Below are positions 39,401-47,667 of a stretch of 61,254 bases of DNA, piece by piece; positions within the stretch are counted from its first letter, which is position 1; every line of letters begins with the position of its first letter. The notes beneath the pieces are model-generated. The model saw only the letters and a list, made by a program, of their open reading frames with translations. It did not search any database and had not been told where the DNA came from. The translations under genes were made by a program, and so were the position numbers. This stretch comes from a virus. The stretch lies in the IMG/VR virus record IMGVR_UViG_3300029787_000030, positions 1,806-63,059 of that record, one strand, 5' to 3'.

Positions 39401-42400
39401 ATCATTACAAAAAACAATAAAAAACAAAATAGGTACAGATGCAGCTCATAGGGCTTTTGTTAATACATACTCTATGATAATGTATAATAAATTTACCACT
39501 AAGCAATTAACTGCATTAGCTAGAGAGTTAGGTAATGATAACTATTTTACTTACAAACCTTTAGGTGATAAAAAATTATCTTATAGTCAAGCATTAGCAG
39601 CGCAAAATATGGATCTTATAGAGGTTAAAAACTTACGCTCAGGTCCTGTATTAAGATTAAAGTATAATATTTCAGAAGATGCTAATACTGAAAGCAGTAT
39701 AACACCTGAAACTATAGCTCAAAGATTCAATGAATATTTCTTTCCACCAGCTGTTAATCCTGTTACTGGAGAACGTAGTTCTAAAAAAGGTACTAGAAAA
39801 GATGCTATGGCTAGAAATATAGGAGCTGAAATGGCTTTTGATGCTGTCATGCAGGTTCTTAGATCACCAGAAGTAATACAATTTAGAGCCTCAAAACTTT
39901 CAGCTGAATTTTTAGAAGATACTGATGCTAGAATACAAGAACTAGATAATACTAGTATAAATGAAATAGTTAATGTTTCTAAAAGTAAAGGTAAAGAAGT
40001 TACAGAACAACAAGTTGCAGATCAAATAGCTAAAGAACAATTACAAGCAGAAATAGCAGTTGTATCAAAATCTATATCAAGAGATCCTGGTTTTCAGTTT
40101 AGTAATATTACTTCTGAAGAAAAACAAGTATTAAATAACAGCACAATAAGCATTATAGATCTTTTAGAAAAAATGCTTAATATTTTCAATGGTCCTATTA
40201 CAGAAGAAAATAAAAGTGAAATAACTAAATTAAAAGCTAAAGATGATTTAAAAAATGCATTAATTTCATTGTATAATGAGCTTTTTGAAAGTAATGCTAT
40301 AGTTGTTGATGGAACAATTAATACAGAAAAACAAGCTTTAAACTCAGCTTATTTTTCTAAAATATTAAAAAATGTTGATCCTGAGTTAGTTGATTTTTTT
40401 AAATCAAAAAAACATCTAGCTGCTTTTAAAGATGGTAAAACTAGATTAGTTAATCAAAAAGTAACTCAAACTGTAGCAGATGGATCTAAAATATTACTTG
40501 AATCATTACCAAAAGAATTTCATCAATTATTAAGTAAAGTTTTACCACCATCATCTATGTACCAAATATTTGGTCAAGGATATATGGTTTTAGATGCAGC
40601 TAAAGGTAAACAATTTTATGATTTATTTGATTTTAAAAATTATATAAAAGATGATTCACCATCTTTTAATTATGATGTTGAAATAAAAAAAGCTAAAACT
40701 AAAACAGAACAAGATTATGTTAATGCATTAAATGATCTTTTAGAGTTAGAAAAAGACGGAGTATTACCAGAACCTCAAATTGTTAGCTCTAAAAAAGCTA
40801 CTTTATTAGGTACAATAAGAGATAGATTTAAAGGTAAAAAAAGTTTAACTCCAGAGGAACAAACTCGATTAAAAAAAGTTAATGAAGCTAACAGAGCTTT
40901 GTTAAAAGTTGTTACGCTCGCACTTCAAAAAGAGTATGAAAATAAAAAAATAGGAAAAGATTATTTAGTTCCAATATTTTTTAGTCAGTCATTAATGACT
41001 AGAGGTTTTAGAGCATTATCACAAATACAAGGTTTTATATTTAAAACAACAGATGAAGGTGGTAGTGTTATTGATGCTATAATGAATAAAGGTGAACATA
41101 TAAATATAAATGGTAACTCAATGGCTGAGTTGTACCAATATATCACTGATAATAAAAATCTTAAAAACAAATCGCTAGATAATATAATAACAGATCATGC
41201 TCAAGTATTTGGAGATAAAAGAACATTTGATAAGCTTGATTCAGAGCATGGACTTGTTTCTACTTTAGGTATTAAAAGAATTATAAATGCTTTAACTTCA
41301 TCTGAAATATTTAATTCATTTTCACTACTTCAAAGTGATAGAAAAACATTATTAAGACAAGCTGTACAGTCTGTAGATAATGAAATACAATTTAGTAATA
41401 TAAAACAAGAAGAATCAGGAGTTGAACAAACATCAGAAATTAGTAAAGATTTTAATCAAATATTAGAGCAAAATAAAGGTGTTAAAGCAGATGAAACATT
41501 TTCTGAAACAGTCGCTAGACAACGAGGTGCTACTATAGGTAGATTTAAATTTTTTGTACCACCATCTGCCAATGACTTTATGGGTTTATTATATTCATTT
41601 TTAGGTAAAGGCAAGTTAGGTGAAAAGCAAAAAGAGTTTTTTGAAAAGCATTTAAATGCTCCATATAAAAGAGCTATAGCTCAAATGGAGTCTGCTAAAC
41701 AAAAAATAGAAGATGATTATAGAGCACTTAGACAAAAGTATAAGCCTATAGCTAAAAAGTTAGGCAAAAAAATACCTCAACTAGATGGTACTAAATTAGA
41801 AGGTTTTACATATGATCAAGCTATAAGAATATTCATATGGGATTACTCTCCTATGTTTGAAAACGTAGCAGAAAAAACTGGACTAGATGAGAGAGATGTA
41901 AAGGCTTTAGCTAAAGTAGTTCAAGATGATAAGCAGTTAACTCAATTTGCTAGAGAGTTAGGTTTAATAACTGGTTTAGAAGAAGGTTATATACAACCTA
42001 CTGATACATGGTTAACAGATAATATAGCTGGTGATTTAAGTAATATAGTTGATAAAATAAATAGAAAACAATTTTTAGATGAGTTTGTTCAGAATAAAAA
42101 TGAAATATTTTCTAAGGAAAATTTAAATAAAATAGAAGCTATATACGGTTCTAATTTTAGAGAAGCATTAGAAGATATATTGTATCGCATGGAAAACGGT
42201 ACTAATAGAAACTTTGGTAAAAACAGGTTAGTTAACATGTTTACCAATTGGATAAATAACTCTGTTGGTGCTATAATGTTTTTTAACATGAGATCAGCTG
42301 TGCTTCAAACAATATCGGCAGTTAACTTTTTAAATTGGAGCGATAATAATCCATTGATGGCAGCTAAAGCTTTTGCTAATCAGCCACAGTTTTGGTCAGA

Positions 42401-43613
42401 CTTTGCTATGATATTTAACTCTGATAAATTAAAACAAAGACGTAAAGGTTTGAAAATAGATGTTAACCAAGCTGAACTTGCTAATTCTGTAGCTGATAGT
42501 AAAAACAAAGCTAAAGCTGCTTTACGTTATTTACTTAAAATAGGTTTTGCACCTACTCAAATAGCTGATAGTTTTGCTATAGCTGTTGGTGGTGCTTCTA
42601 TGTATAGAAATAGAGTTAATACAAAATTAAAAGAAGGTAAGAGCAAAGAAGTAGCTGAAAAAGAAGCTTTTGAAGAGTTTTCTGCAATAGCAGAAGAAAC
42701 ACAGCAGTCAGCAGATCCAGCTTTAATATCTCAACAACAGTCTGGTCCATTAGGTAGATTAATACTTGCTTTTGCAAATACACCAATGCAGTATGCTAGA
42801 TTAATTAAAAAAGCCGCACAGGATTTAGCAGCTAGAAGAGGTGATCCTAAAACACATATATCTAAAATAATTTACTATGTAGCAGTTCAAAACATTATAT
42901 TTACTTCTATGCAGACGGCTTTGTTTGCTATGATGTTTGATGATGATGAGGAAGATGAAGAACTAAAAGCAGAAATAAGTAAAAAAGAATTTTCTGTTGC
43001 TAATAATATGTTAGATACATTATTACGTGGTGCAGGTCTTGCAGGTGCTGCTGTAGCAACAGTTAAAAATGCTATATTACAATATCATAAAGAATCAAAT
43101 AAAGAATATGGGGAAGATCATGCTTATGTATTATTACAACTAGCTAATATATCTCCACCTATTGGATCTAAATTAAGAAAAGTTTATAGAGCAATACAAA
43201 CTAGTGAGTTTGATAAAGATGTTATAGATGAAAGAGGTTTTGCTATTGATAGTCCTATATATAAAGTTGGTGGTGATTTAATATCTGCAGCAACAAACGT
43301 ACCTGCTGATAGACTTGTTAATAAGTTAAATAATGTTATTTCAGTGTTTGATGAAAATAATAAAACATGGCAAAAAATTGCTTTAGCTTTAGGTTGGAGT
43401 ACATGGGAGTTAAATGTTAAAAATGAAGAACATGAGTTAATTAAAACAAACGCTCAAGATGCTAGAAGAAAAGAAGGTTATAAAAAAGCGGCAGAAAAAA
43501 GAAGAAGAAAAAATAATAAAACATTATTAGAATTACAAAAAGGTACAGGTAAAAAACGTAAATCATTATTAGATACAGAAAGAAGTGCAAGTATTAGACT
43601 TAATAAAGATTAA
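36480..43613 (+). CDS. Giant 2377-residue ejection/internal virion protein with HEVLH motif
   Basis: The largest gene here. The N-terminus is disordered (KYWWEDEAQPETLVQDQPET). Residues 160-360 hold Gly/Ala-rich hydrophobic stretches (GAFAGAINAITNGLGSAAYG; GIQGFIGGAGLAGGSYSARA). A zinc-metallopeptidase-like HEVLH is at 603-607. A long helical middle follows, with membrane-active segments near the C-terminus (KIIYYVAVQNIIFTSMQTAL; FDDDEEDEE just after). Large single proteins of this kind (T7 gp16 analogue) are ejected into the cell ahead of DNA. No lysozyme motif was seen. The HExxH may be a protease site or chance. Confidence 0.8.
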   Translation: MSNGNKQKYWWEDEAQPETLVQDQPETTQQAQPQKLWWQTDDNILKPTGKISTSSPGIIDTKTESKPEKELTTAQSIKNSLYNLGEQFGDIFEFYGLKDNEDGTAGAGESFDIAWNSLKSGILGPSEATSEEILSSIKGYDTEKQQTKQTKGILESIEKGDIGGAFAGAINAITNGLGSAAYGTATFGAGFLADYSAENYIEFNKLKAQNLNKNFNDLVREGEADVAVPLGIAAVQSGMEAFALGKVMKVVGGKGGLNPLSSFGKELATKALYNKSARTALSMMGTGSTEFITEIGQHAAEQVNKELGRVAGTDEEAKIKDTIIEAVTSQEGLEAGIQGFIGGAGLAGGSYSARAVSAARKVVSPGDIEADMLAVNELNNEIKKLESSENYDAAILEGKKETLKQRKIALSDKKKKGNDIFLKMEDDQILEVEDKDQLADIAAYKLTELNKKLDSGQITQAEYDSASEGFRQTYDKAKARINEIIYEADQAKAEEIAAETGLNVKKSTTSQEYADDIIQDQSANNENDPNNFNNEKELDDFLAQKPRKNASKKAQEKRNSAINLKAAVQKAKEGSAGVFAGKGNIFVNEQVSKAQGDVSINTHEVLHPILNALVGNKAEQGKIVKQLKKAATWNQRRYVAQELNRRKVAKKDHDTEWINVLSDGIVRGEVGFDKNVFEKMGDAFKSIFGAKQVNTVGFENGQQVYNFIKEYTSTSPDGAASKIALKAIKEAEAKAKVKIKDVGTVGTMQASNLNQMFEAMHPEKAKENVGEFMDTMLVDKQTGIKTDNISNTPFADQIGGMVGSIINRTYNNVKDPNSYTKDDYKRDLLNEAILLVKNEYNPEIKKKTGEDVDLDKFLSSRLNLRANNLIDRLGERGDIKTESMTRQMAGADEGTPARQFASDAPSALDSMIEVQEELENQETSIRKDLEIEDGSNIYNEVISLVKEEISNIKGVIKQADISDIKNKLVKKFGKSLQKTIKNKIGTDAAHRAFVNTYSMIMYNKFTTKQLTALARELGNDNYFTYKPLGDKKLSYSQALAAQNMDLIEVKNLRSGPVLRLKYNISEDANTESSITPETIAQRFNEYFFPPAVNPVTGERSSKKGTRKDAMARNIGAEMAFDAVMQVLRSPEVIQFRASKLSAEFLEDTDARIQELDNTSINEIVNVSKSKGKEVTEQQVADQIAKEQLQAEIAVVSKSISRDPGFQFSNITSEEKQVLNNSTISIIDLLEKMLNIFNGPITEENKSEITKLKAKDDLKNALISLYNELFESNAIVVDGTINTEKQALNSAYFSKILKNVDPELVDFFKSKKHLAAFKDGKTRLVNQKVTQTVADGSKILLESLPKEFHQLLSKVLPPSSMYQIFGQGYMVLDAAKGKQFYDLFDFKNYIKDDSPSFNYDVEIKKAKTKTEQDYVNALNDLLELEKDGVLPEPQIVSSKKATLLGTIRDRFKGKKSLTPEEQTRLKKVNEANRALLKVVTLALQKEYENKKIGKDYLVPIFFSQSLMTRGFRALSQIQGFIFKTTDEGGSVIDAIMNKGEHININGNSMAELYQYITDNKNLKNKSLDNIITDHAQVFGDKRTFDKLDSEHGLVSTLGIKRIINALTSSEIFNSFSLLQSDRKTLLRQAVQSVDNEIQFSNIKQEESGVEQTSEISKDFNQILEQNKGVKADETFSETVARQRGATIGRFKFFVPPSANDFMGLLYSFLGKGKLGEKQKEFFEKHLNAPYKRAIAQMESAKQKIEDDYRALRQKYKPIAKKLGKKIPQLDGTKLEGFTYDQAIRIFIWDYSPMFENVAEKTGLDERDVKALAKVVQDDKQLTQFARELGLITGLEEGYIQPTDTWLTDNIAGDLSNIVDKINRKQFLDEFVQNKNEIFSKENLNKIEAIYGSNFREALEDILYRMENGTNRNFGKNRLVNMFTNWINNSVGAIMFFNMRSAVLQTISAVNFLNWSDNNPLMAAKAFANQPQFWSDFAMIFNSDKLKQRRKGLKIDVNQAELANSVADSKNKAKAALRYLLKIGFAPTQIADSFAIAVGGASMYRNRVNTKLKEGKSKEVAEKEAFEEFSAIAEETQQSADPALISQQQSGPLGRLILAFANTPMQYARLIKKAAQDLAARRGDPKTHISKIIYYVAVQNIIFTSMQTALFAMMFDDDEEDEELKAEISKKEFSVANNMLDTLLRGAGLAGAAVATVKNAILQYHKESNKEYGEDHAYVLLQLANISPPIGSKLRKVYRAIQTSEFDKDVIDERGFAIDSPIYKVGGDLISAATNVPADRLVNKLNNVISVFDENNKTWQKIALALGWSTWELNVKNEEHELIKTNAQDARRKEGYKKAAEKRRRKNNKTLLELQKGTGKKRKSLLDTERSASIRLNKD

Positions 43614-43650
43614 AAACAAGTAATTATAAAAATATAAAACAAAATAAAAT

Positions 43651-43968
43651 ATGGCACAAGAACTAGGGAGTGGTACAAATATGGGAGTTGATGTAGATGG
43701 AGATGGTAAGCCTGACTTTCACTTAACATTAAAATCAATTGGATTGATAGTTGCAGCGGTGTTTACGTTGGGTGGCATGTACTTTAAGCTACAAAATGAT
43801 ATTGAAGAAGCTAAACTTTTACCACCAGCTGCTATAGAAAGAAAAGAATATGATTTAAATCATGCTTGGATGATGGATCATATTAGTGATTTAGAAGACG
43901 ATGTTAAAGATCTTAAAAAACATATTGAAGATTTACAAAAAGACCTTTACAGCAAAAAAGATAGATAA
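43651..43968 (+). CDS. Small membrane-anchored coiled-coil protein (spanin- or holin-like)
   Basis: 105 residues. One hydrophobic segment (LKSIGLIVAAVFTLGGMYFK, residues ~27-46) is followed by a C-terminal coiled coil (HISDLEDDVKDLKKHIEDLQ). The N-terminal DVDGDGKPDF is a small acidic loop. One-span, long coiled-coil proteins next to an endolysin are often i-spanins or class II holins. It ends at the lysis-enzyme start (one-base overlap), so a lysis role is likely. Confidence 0.6.
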   Translation: MAQELGSGTNMGVDVDGDGKPDFHLTLKSIGLIVAAVFTLGGMYFKLQNDIEEAKLLPPAAIERKEYDLNHAWMMDHISDLEDDVKDLKKHIEDLQKDLYSKKDR

Positions 43969-44435
43969 TGAAACTAGAACTAAAAAGATTTAGTGCTCAG
44001 AGTGATACTACATTAGGATTAATGTTTCTTGATGGAGAGTTTGAATGCTTTACATTAGAAGATGAATATAGATCTGAAAAAATAAAAGGTGAAACACGTA
44101 TACCTGAAGGAACTTATAAAGTAGCAAAGCGTGAGGTGCTTAGTGGATTAACTGAAAAATATCGTAGTAAATATCCTTGGTTTGATTATCACTTTATGTT
44201 ACATGATGTACCTGGTTTTCAATATGTTTATATTCATATAGGCAATGATGATGATCATACTGATGGTTGCCTTTTGGTAGGTGACTCTGTTAAATCAAAT
44301 AGATTTAATGAAGATAATAATTTAACCAGCTCAGGACCAGCATTTAAAAGATTATATCAAAAAATGTGTGAAGCTGATATTATAAATATTAGTGTAACTG
44401 ATTGTTGTACTGAGTGTAATTGTACTTGTAAGTAA
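43968..44435 (+). CDS. DUF5675-type lysis enzyme candidate
   Basis: 155 residues. TLGLMFLDGEFECFTLEDEY, KIKGETRIPEGTYKV, HFMLHDVPGFQYVYIHIGND and TDGCLLVGD are the conserved blocks of the DUF5675 family, thought to be peptidoglycan-related (L,D-transpeptidase-like) and often in the endolysin slot of phages. His92 and Cys in TDGCLL are candidate catalytic residues. The extra Cys-rich tail CCTECNCTCK is unusual for a cytosolic lysin. It is adjacent to a membrane-anchored coiled-coil protein, forming a probable lysis pair. Confidence 0.75.
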   Translation: MKLELKRFSAQSDTTLGLMFLDGEFECFTLEDEYRSEKIKGETRIPEGTYKVAKREVLSGLTEKYRSKYPWFDYHFMLHDVPGFQYVYIHIGNDDDHTDGCLLVGDSVKSNRFNEDNNLTSSGPAFKRLYQKMCEADIINISVTDCCTECNCTCK

Positions 44436-44683
44436 TGGCTATTAGAAAAACAACCAAGGGTAAAGGTAGAAACTTCAGAAGTGTTGAAGAAGGTGCGGGT
44501 ATGACAGCAAAAGGAGTTGCTGCATATAGAAAACAAAATCCTGGTAGTAAATTAAAAACAGCTGTTACTGGTAAAGTTAAAAAAGGTAGTAAAGCTGCTA
44601 AAAGAAGAAAAGCTTTTTGTGCTAGGTCAAAAAGTTGGACTAGCAAAAGAGGCAAAGCAGCACGGCGTAGATGGAAATGTTAA
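44435..44683 (+). CDS. Small basic protein with GSKAAKRRKAFCARS motif
   Basis: 82 residues, very Lys/Arg-rich. EGAGMTAKGVAAYRKQNPGS and LKTAVTGKVKKGSKAAKRRK, then AFCARSKSW and a terminal RRRWKC, match small proteins I know from cyanophages and other marine phages. The two conserved Cys suggest metal or DNA binding. The start overlaps the previous TAA by one base. Confidence 0.75.
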   Translation: MAIRKTTKGKGRNFRSVEEGAGMTAKGVAAYRKQNPGSKLKTAVTGKVKKGSKAAKRRKAFCARSKSWTSKRGKAARRRWKC

Positions 44684-44687
44684 TTAT

Positions 44688-44849
44688 ATGAAATCAAGAG
44701 GATTAGGTGATAGTATAGAAAAATTTACAAAAGCAACTGGTATTAAAAAAGTTGTTGATAAAGTATCTGAAGGTCTTAACATACCTTGTGGTTGTGAAGG
44801 ACGTAGAGATGCAATGAATATTTTATTTCCATATAAACAAAAAAAATGA
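44688..44849 (+). CDS. Small protein with GCEGRRDAMN motif
   Basis: 53 residues, starting at the ATG at 44688 (MKSRGLGDSIEKFTKATGIK) preceded by TTAATT; the longer upstream frame only runs through the preceding gene. The GDSIEKFTKATGIKKVVDKV followed by PCGCEGRRDAMNILFPY pattern is common in small proteins of tailed phages; the pair of Cys in PCGC may bind metal. The role is unknown. Confidence 0.7.
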   Translation: MKSRGLGDSIEKFTKATGIKKVVDKVSEGLNIPCGCEGRRDAMNILFPYKQKK

Positions 44850-44959
44850 AAAAAAAATTAAGTAAAAAGCAAATGAAAATAGCTAAGATGGCGCCTCCAT
44901 TTGATAAAATTACTGGAGCTGATTTTAAGATGATGAAAAAAAAGAAAAAGAAAAGATGA
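44846..44959 (+). CDS. 37-residue basic peptide
   Basis: Reads MKKKLSKKQMKIAKMAPPFD then KITGADFKMMKKKKKKR. The KIA.MAPP.DKITGADF pattern is familiar from marine phages. The start overlaps the previous stop (ATGA), and its own stop overlaps the next start, so it is translated within a tightly coupled string of tiny genes. Function unknown. Confidence 0.65.
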   Translation: MKKKLSKKQMKIAKMAPPFDKITGADFKMMKKKKKKR

Positions 44960-45105
44960 AAAGCAAAGGTAAGGGTAAAAAAGATGCATGCTACTATAAA
45001 GTAAAACGAGCTGTAAAAGTTTGGCCTAGTGCTTATGCATCAGGTCAGTTAGTTCAATGTAGAAGAAGAGGTGCTGCTAATTGGGGTGTAGGTAAAAAGA
45101 AATAA
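44956..45105 (+). CDS. 49-residue basic Cys-containing peptide
   Basis: Reads MKSKGKGKKDACYYKVKRAV then KVWPSAYASGQLVQCRRRGA and ANWGVGKKK. The DACY.KVK....VWPSAYASG.LV.CR..GAANWG pattern recurs in small marine phage proteins. Two conserved Cys and the strong positive charge suggest DNA binding or a disulfide. It is coupled to the previous gene (ATGA overlap). Confidence 0.65.
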   Translation: MKSKGKGKKDACYYKVKRAVKVWPSAYASGQLVQCRRRGAANWGVGKKK

Positions 45106-45107
45106 TT

Positions 45108-45230
45108 ATGGATGTTAAAAAATTAAAAGAAATAGTAGGTCAATTAAAAAATGCTTCTAAAATGCACAAAATGCAAGCAAATAAAATTGATAGGATGATT
45201 AAGTCAATGAAGCCAAAACCTAAAAAGTAA
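45108..45230 (+). CDS. 40-residue Lys/Met-rich peptide
   Basis: Reads MDVKKLKEIVGQLKNASKMH then KMQANKIDRMIKSMKPKPKK. A single amphipathic helix with a Pro/Lys tail. Coupled to the next gene by TAATG. Its place in the basic cluster and leader AATT-ATG are the evidence for expression. Confidence 0.55.
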   Translation: MDVKKLKEIVGQLKNASKMHKMQANKIDRMIKSMKPKPKK

Positions 45231-45466
45231 TGGCAAGTAAAAGACCTACATGGAAAGACTCTGATGCTCCTGATGCTAAAGGTAAAATGAAAAATTTATC
45301 TTGTGGTGCATTAGCATCTTGGATGATAAAAAGTAGGAAAGGTAATGTACGCAAAATTGTTGGTAGCTTAAATCAACAAATAGTGTTTAACAGAAAGCGT
45401 AATCCTAGTTATGCAGCTAAAATGAAATGTGCTAGAAATAAAGCAGTTAAAAGATTAAAAAAATGA
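45230..45466 (+). CDS. Small basic protein with LSCGALASWMI motif
   Basis: 78 residues. RPTWKDSDAPDAKGKMKNLS, CGALASWMIKSRKGN, then RKIVGSLNQQIVFNRKRNPS and a basic tail. The CG.LA.WMI...G...KI..SLNQQIVFNR pattern is conserved in small marine phage proteins near the end of the late arm. It is rich in positive charge with helices. The function is unknown. Confidence 0.7.
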   Translation: MASKRPTWKDSDAPDAKGKMKNLSCGALASWMIKSRKGNVRKIVGSLNQQIVFNRKRNPSYAAKMKCARNKAVKRLKK

Positions 45467-45672
45467 GTAAAATTAAAGGTGGAGGTACTTCTAAGGTTTG
45501 TTTACCAGCTCGTAAAGTTGCTAGCATGTCGCCTGCTGAAAGAAAAAGAGTTGTAAATGCTAAAAGAGCTGCAGCATCAAAGGGTAAAAGAAAAAGAATT
45601 GTTGGAAAGGTTACGTACAAAAAGGATTTAAAAAGAAAGGTAACAGAAGAGTACCTAACTGCGTGCCTGTGA
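45463..45672 (+). CDS. Last basic protein of the late arm
   Basis: 69 residues. MSKIKGGGTSKVCLPARKVA and SMSPAERKRVVNAKRAAASK are followed by a basic tail. The GGGTSK.CLP..KV.SM....R..VV.AKRAAA pattern recurs in marine phages at the same late-arm edge. It ends 22 nt before the stop of the convergent nrdA gene; only a very weak hairpin (GTAT-AGC-ATAC) lies in that gap, so I cannot identify a bidirectional terminator. Confidence 0.65.
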   Translation: MSKIKGGGTSKVCLPARKVASMSPAERKRVVNAKRAAASKGKRKRIVGKVTYKKDLKRKVTEEYLTACL

Positions 45673-45694
45673 AAAAGTAAATATGTATAGCATA

Positions 45695-47395
45695 CTAGCC
45701 ATCACAGCTTAAACAATTTTCATCCATAGCTTTATCAGCTATATCACCACGAAGAACTGATTCTGTTCTCATATAATACAAAGTCTTAATACCTTTTTTC
45801 CAAGCTTCAAGATGAACTTTGTTTATAAACTTAGGATCTACTTGAGATGGAAATGCTAGATTTAAACTAACACTTTGATCTATATACTGTTGTCTTATAC
45901 CTGCTTGATTAACTATTTCTAGTTGATTAAGTTCTTTAAATGTTTTAAATACCTCTTTAGTTTCATCGTCGAGTCCTTCGACATCCTGTACGGATCCACC
46001 GTCAGCTAATATCTTCTCCCAAACTTCACTAGTATTCATATCTAATTTATCTAAGACTTTTTCCAGAGTAGGGTTTTTACGTATGAAAGTACCTTTTGCG
46101 CTCTGTTCAGTAAATACATTAGCAGCCCAAGGTTCAATACCGGCACTAATATTACCACTAAGCTTGCTGTTACTAACAGTAGGAGCAATAGCTCTAAGAT
46201 GAGTGTTCCTAAATCCCGTACCAACACACCAGAGCGGTTCCCCGTACTGATTAGCAAGAGCCATACTAGCTCGTTCGCTTTCGATTTTAATTTGGCTAAA
46301 TATCCTTCGTGTTTCATGTTGCGCTAATAATCCCTCAAATGGTAGATTTTTTTCTTGTAAATATGTATGCCAACCTAATACACCTAGACCTATTGCTCTA
46401 CCTTTATCAGCAGATCTGACTGCATTTTCAAAACCTTTTAAACCTTTAGCTCTTTGTATAAACTCTTCCATAACACCATCTAAAAAGAAAGTGCTATCAT
46501 ATATTAAGTTTGTATCTTTCCACTCATCATACTTAGCTAGGTTTAAACTAGACAAACAACATACAAAGCTATGGTTCTCATCTGTATGTAGTGCTATCTC
46601 AGAGCATATGTTTGTCATAAATACTTTTAAAGCATTATCCTTATATGCTGGAGGATTTACTTTGTTGACATTACCTTTAAACATTATATAAGGTTCACCT
46701 GTTGCTTTACGCTTTTGTAAAAGTGCACTCCATTTTCTTCTTGCAACTTTATCTCCTGCAGTTAACTTACGCATAAACTTATCACCAATAATAGCGCATT
46801 GATGCATGTTAAGTGATTGTCTATTAACATCACCTTTAGGTTCTCTAATATCTAACCACTCTTCGAAGTCTGCATGTTCAATATTTAGATTAACACTTGC
46901 AGCTCCACGCCTTACTGAACCTTGATTTGTAGCTAATATAGTTGAATCATATATTTTACAAAAAGGTACAACACCATCAGAAGTACCGTTACCTGTTATA
47001 GTTGAACCTGCAGGTCTGATTTGGTTAATACCAATACCTACACCTCCACCGTGCTTTGCAAGTAACATCATTTCTAGGTTTTTAGTGCCTATATCATATA
47101 TTGAATCTGCTACATCAATACCAAAACAGCTAATTGGTAAACCTCTGTCTGTGCCTGTATTAGACAACACAGGAGACGCTAAACACAGCCAACCGTTCCA
47201 TATGTATTCAAAAAATTTATCTGCCATCTCTGGCTTGTCTAAACGCCTCGAGACAGTCTTAGCAACACGCATATAAGCATCACGCGGTGTTTCATCAGGA
47301 AGTAAGTAACCTCCTTGTATTGTTTTCTTATAAACATCACCATCTGCCCACGCAGGGTAATCTTCTCCTTTAATCCATCTATTACTACTAGTCAT
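45695..47395 (-). CDS. nrdA: Ribonucleotide reductase class Ia large subunit
   Basis: 566 residues, short because the N-terminal ATP-cone domain is absent. Catalytic residues are present: C90 (PISCF), N262/C264/E266 (TNICSEIAL), C279/C280 region (CCLSSLNL), Y540/Y541 (LYYMRTES) and the C-terminal C561-x-x-C564 for redox recycling. It reduces ribonucleotides to dNDPs with NrdB. Lacking the cone, it should resist dATP feedback. It lies downstream of nrdB with a small membrane ORF between. Two GC-rich patches lie over the active-site end. Confidence 0.95.
   Translation of the reverse strand: MTSSNRWIKGEDYPAWADGDVYKKTIQGGYLLPDETPRDAYMRVAKTVSRRLDKPEMADKFFEYIWNGWLCLASPVLSNTGTDRGLPISCFGIDVADSIYDIGTKNLEMMLLAKHGGGVGIGINQIRPAGSTITGNGTSDGVVPFCKIYDSTILATNQGSVRRGAASVNLNIEHADFEEWLDIREPKGDVNRQSLNMHQCAIIGDKFMRKLTAGDKVARRKWSALLQKRKATGEPYIMFKGNVNKVNPPAYKDNALKVFMTNICSEIALHTDENHSFVCCLSSLNLAKYDEWKDTNLIYDSTFFLDGVMEEFIQRAKGLKGFENAVRSADKGRAIGLGVLGWHTYLQEKNLPFEGLLAQHETRRIFSQIKIESERASMALANQYGEPLWCVGTGFRNTHLRAIAPTVSNSKLSGNISAGIEPWAANVFTEQSAKGTFIRKNPTLEKVLDKLDMNTSEVWEKILADGGSVQDVEGLDDETKEVFKTFKELNQLEIVNQAGIRQQYIDQSVSLNLAFPSQVDPKFINKVHLEAWKKGIKTLYYMRTESVLRGDIADKAMDENCLSCDG
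45960..46320 (-). other. GC-rich islands in nrdA
   Basis: The line starting at 46201 counts 31/60 G+C, against ~17-20/60 in most of the gene. The patch 46090-46310 encodes the GFRNTHLRAIAPT..SGNISAGIEP region of the catalytic barrel, and a second covers 45965-46030. The frame stays intact. Confidence 0.5.
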
Positions 47396-47400
47396 TTATT

Positions 47401-47667
47401 TTATTTTAAAAGGTGTATTAACCAAGCTACTAAACCGTTTAGATTTAATATTACTAAATTCCATTGTCTTCTTGAACTTGTTTGAACCATTACAAGTATA
47501 AATCCTACCACATAAAGTTCAGCTGATATAGACCATTGAGCGGCAATTAAAAAACCACTACCCATATAACCTATTCTTTCATACATCTTCTCCCAAGGAG
47601 AAAGACTTCTTCTTCTAACAAGTTGTTTTTCTATTTTACCAAATATCTTCGAAATCTTCTCCTTCAT
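47401..47667 (-). CDS. Small membrane protein between nrdB and nrdA
   Basis: 88 residues. The basic N-terminal helix (KIFGKIEKQLVRRRSLSPWE) is followed by two or three spans: RIGYMGSGFLIAAQWSISAE, LYVVGFILVMVQTSS and LVILNLNGLVAWLIHLLK. The start lies inside the 3' end of nrdB (32-nt overlap) and the stop is 5 nt before nrdA, so it is embedded in the reductase operon. Function unknown. A metabolite or cofactor transporter or a membrane tether is speculative. Confidence 0.65.
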   Translation of the reverse strand: MKEKISKIFGKIEKQLVRRRSLSPWEKMYERIGYMGSGFLIAAQWSISAELYVVGFILVMVQTSSRRQWNLVILNLNGLVAWLIHLLK

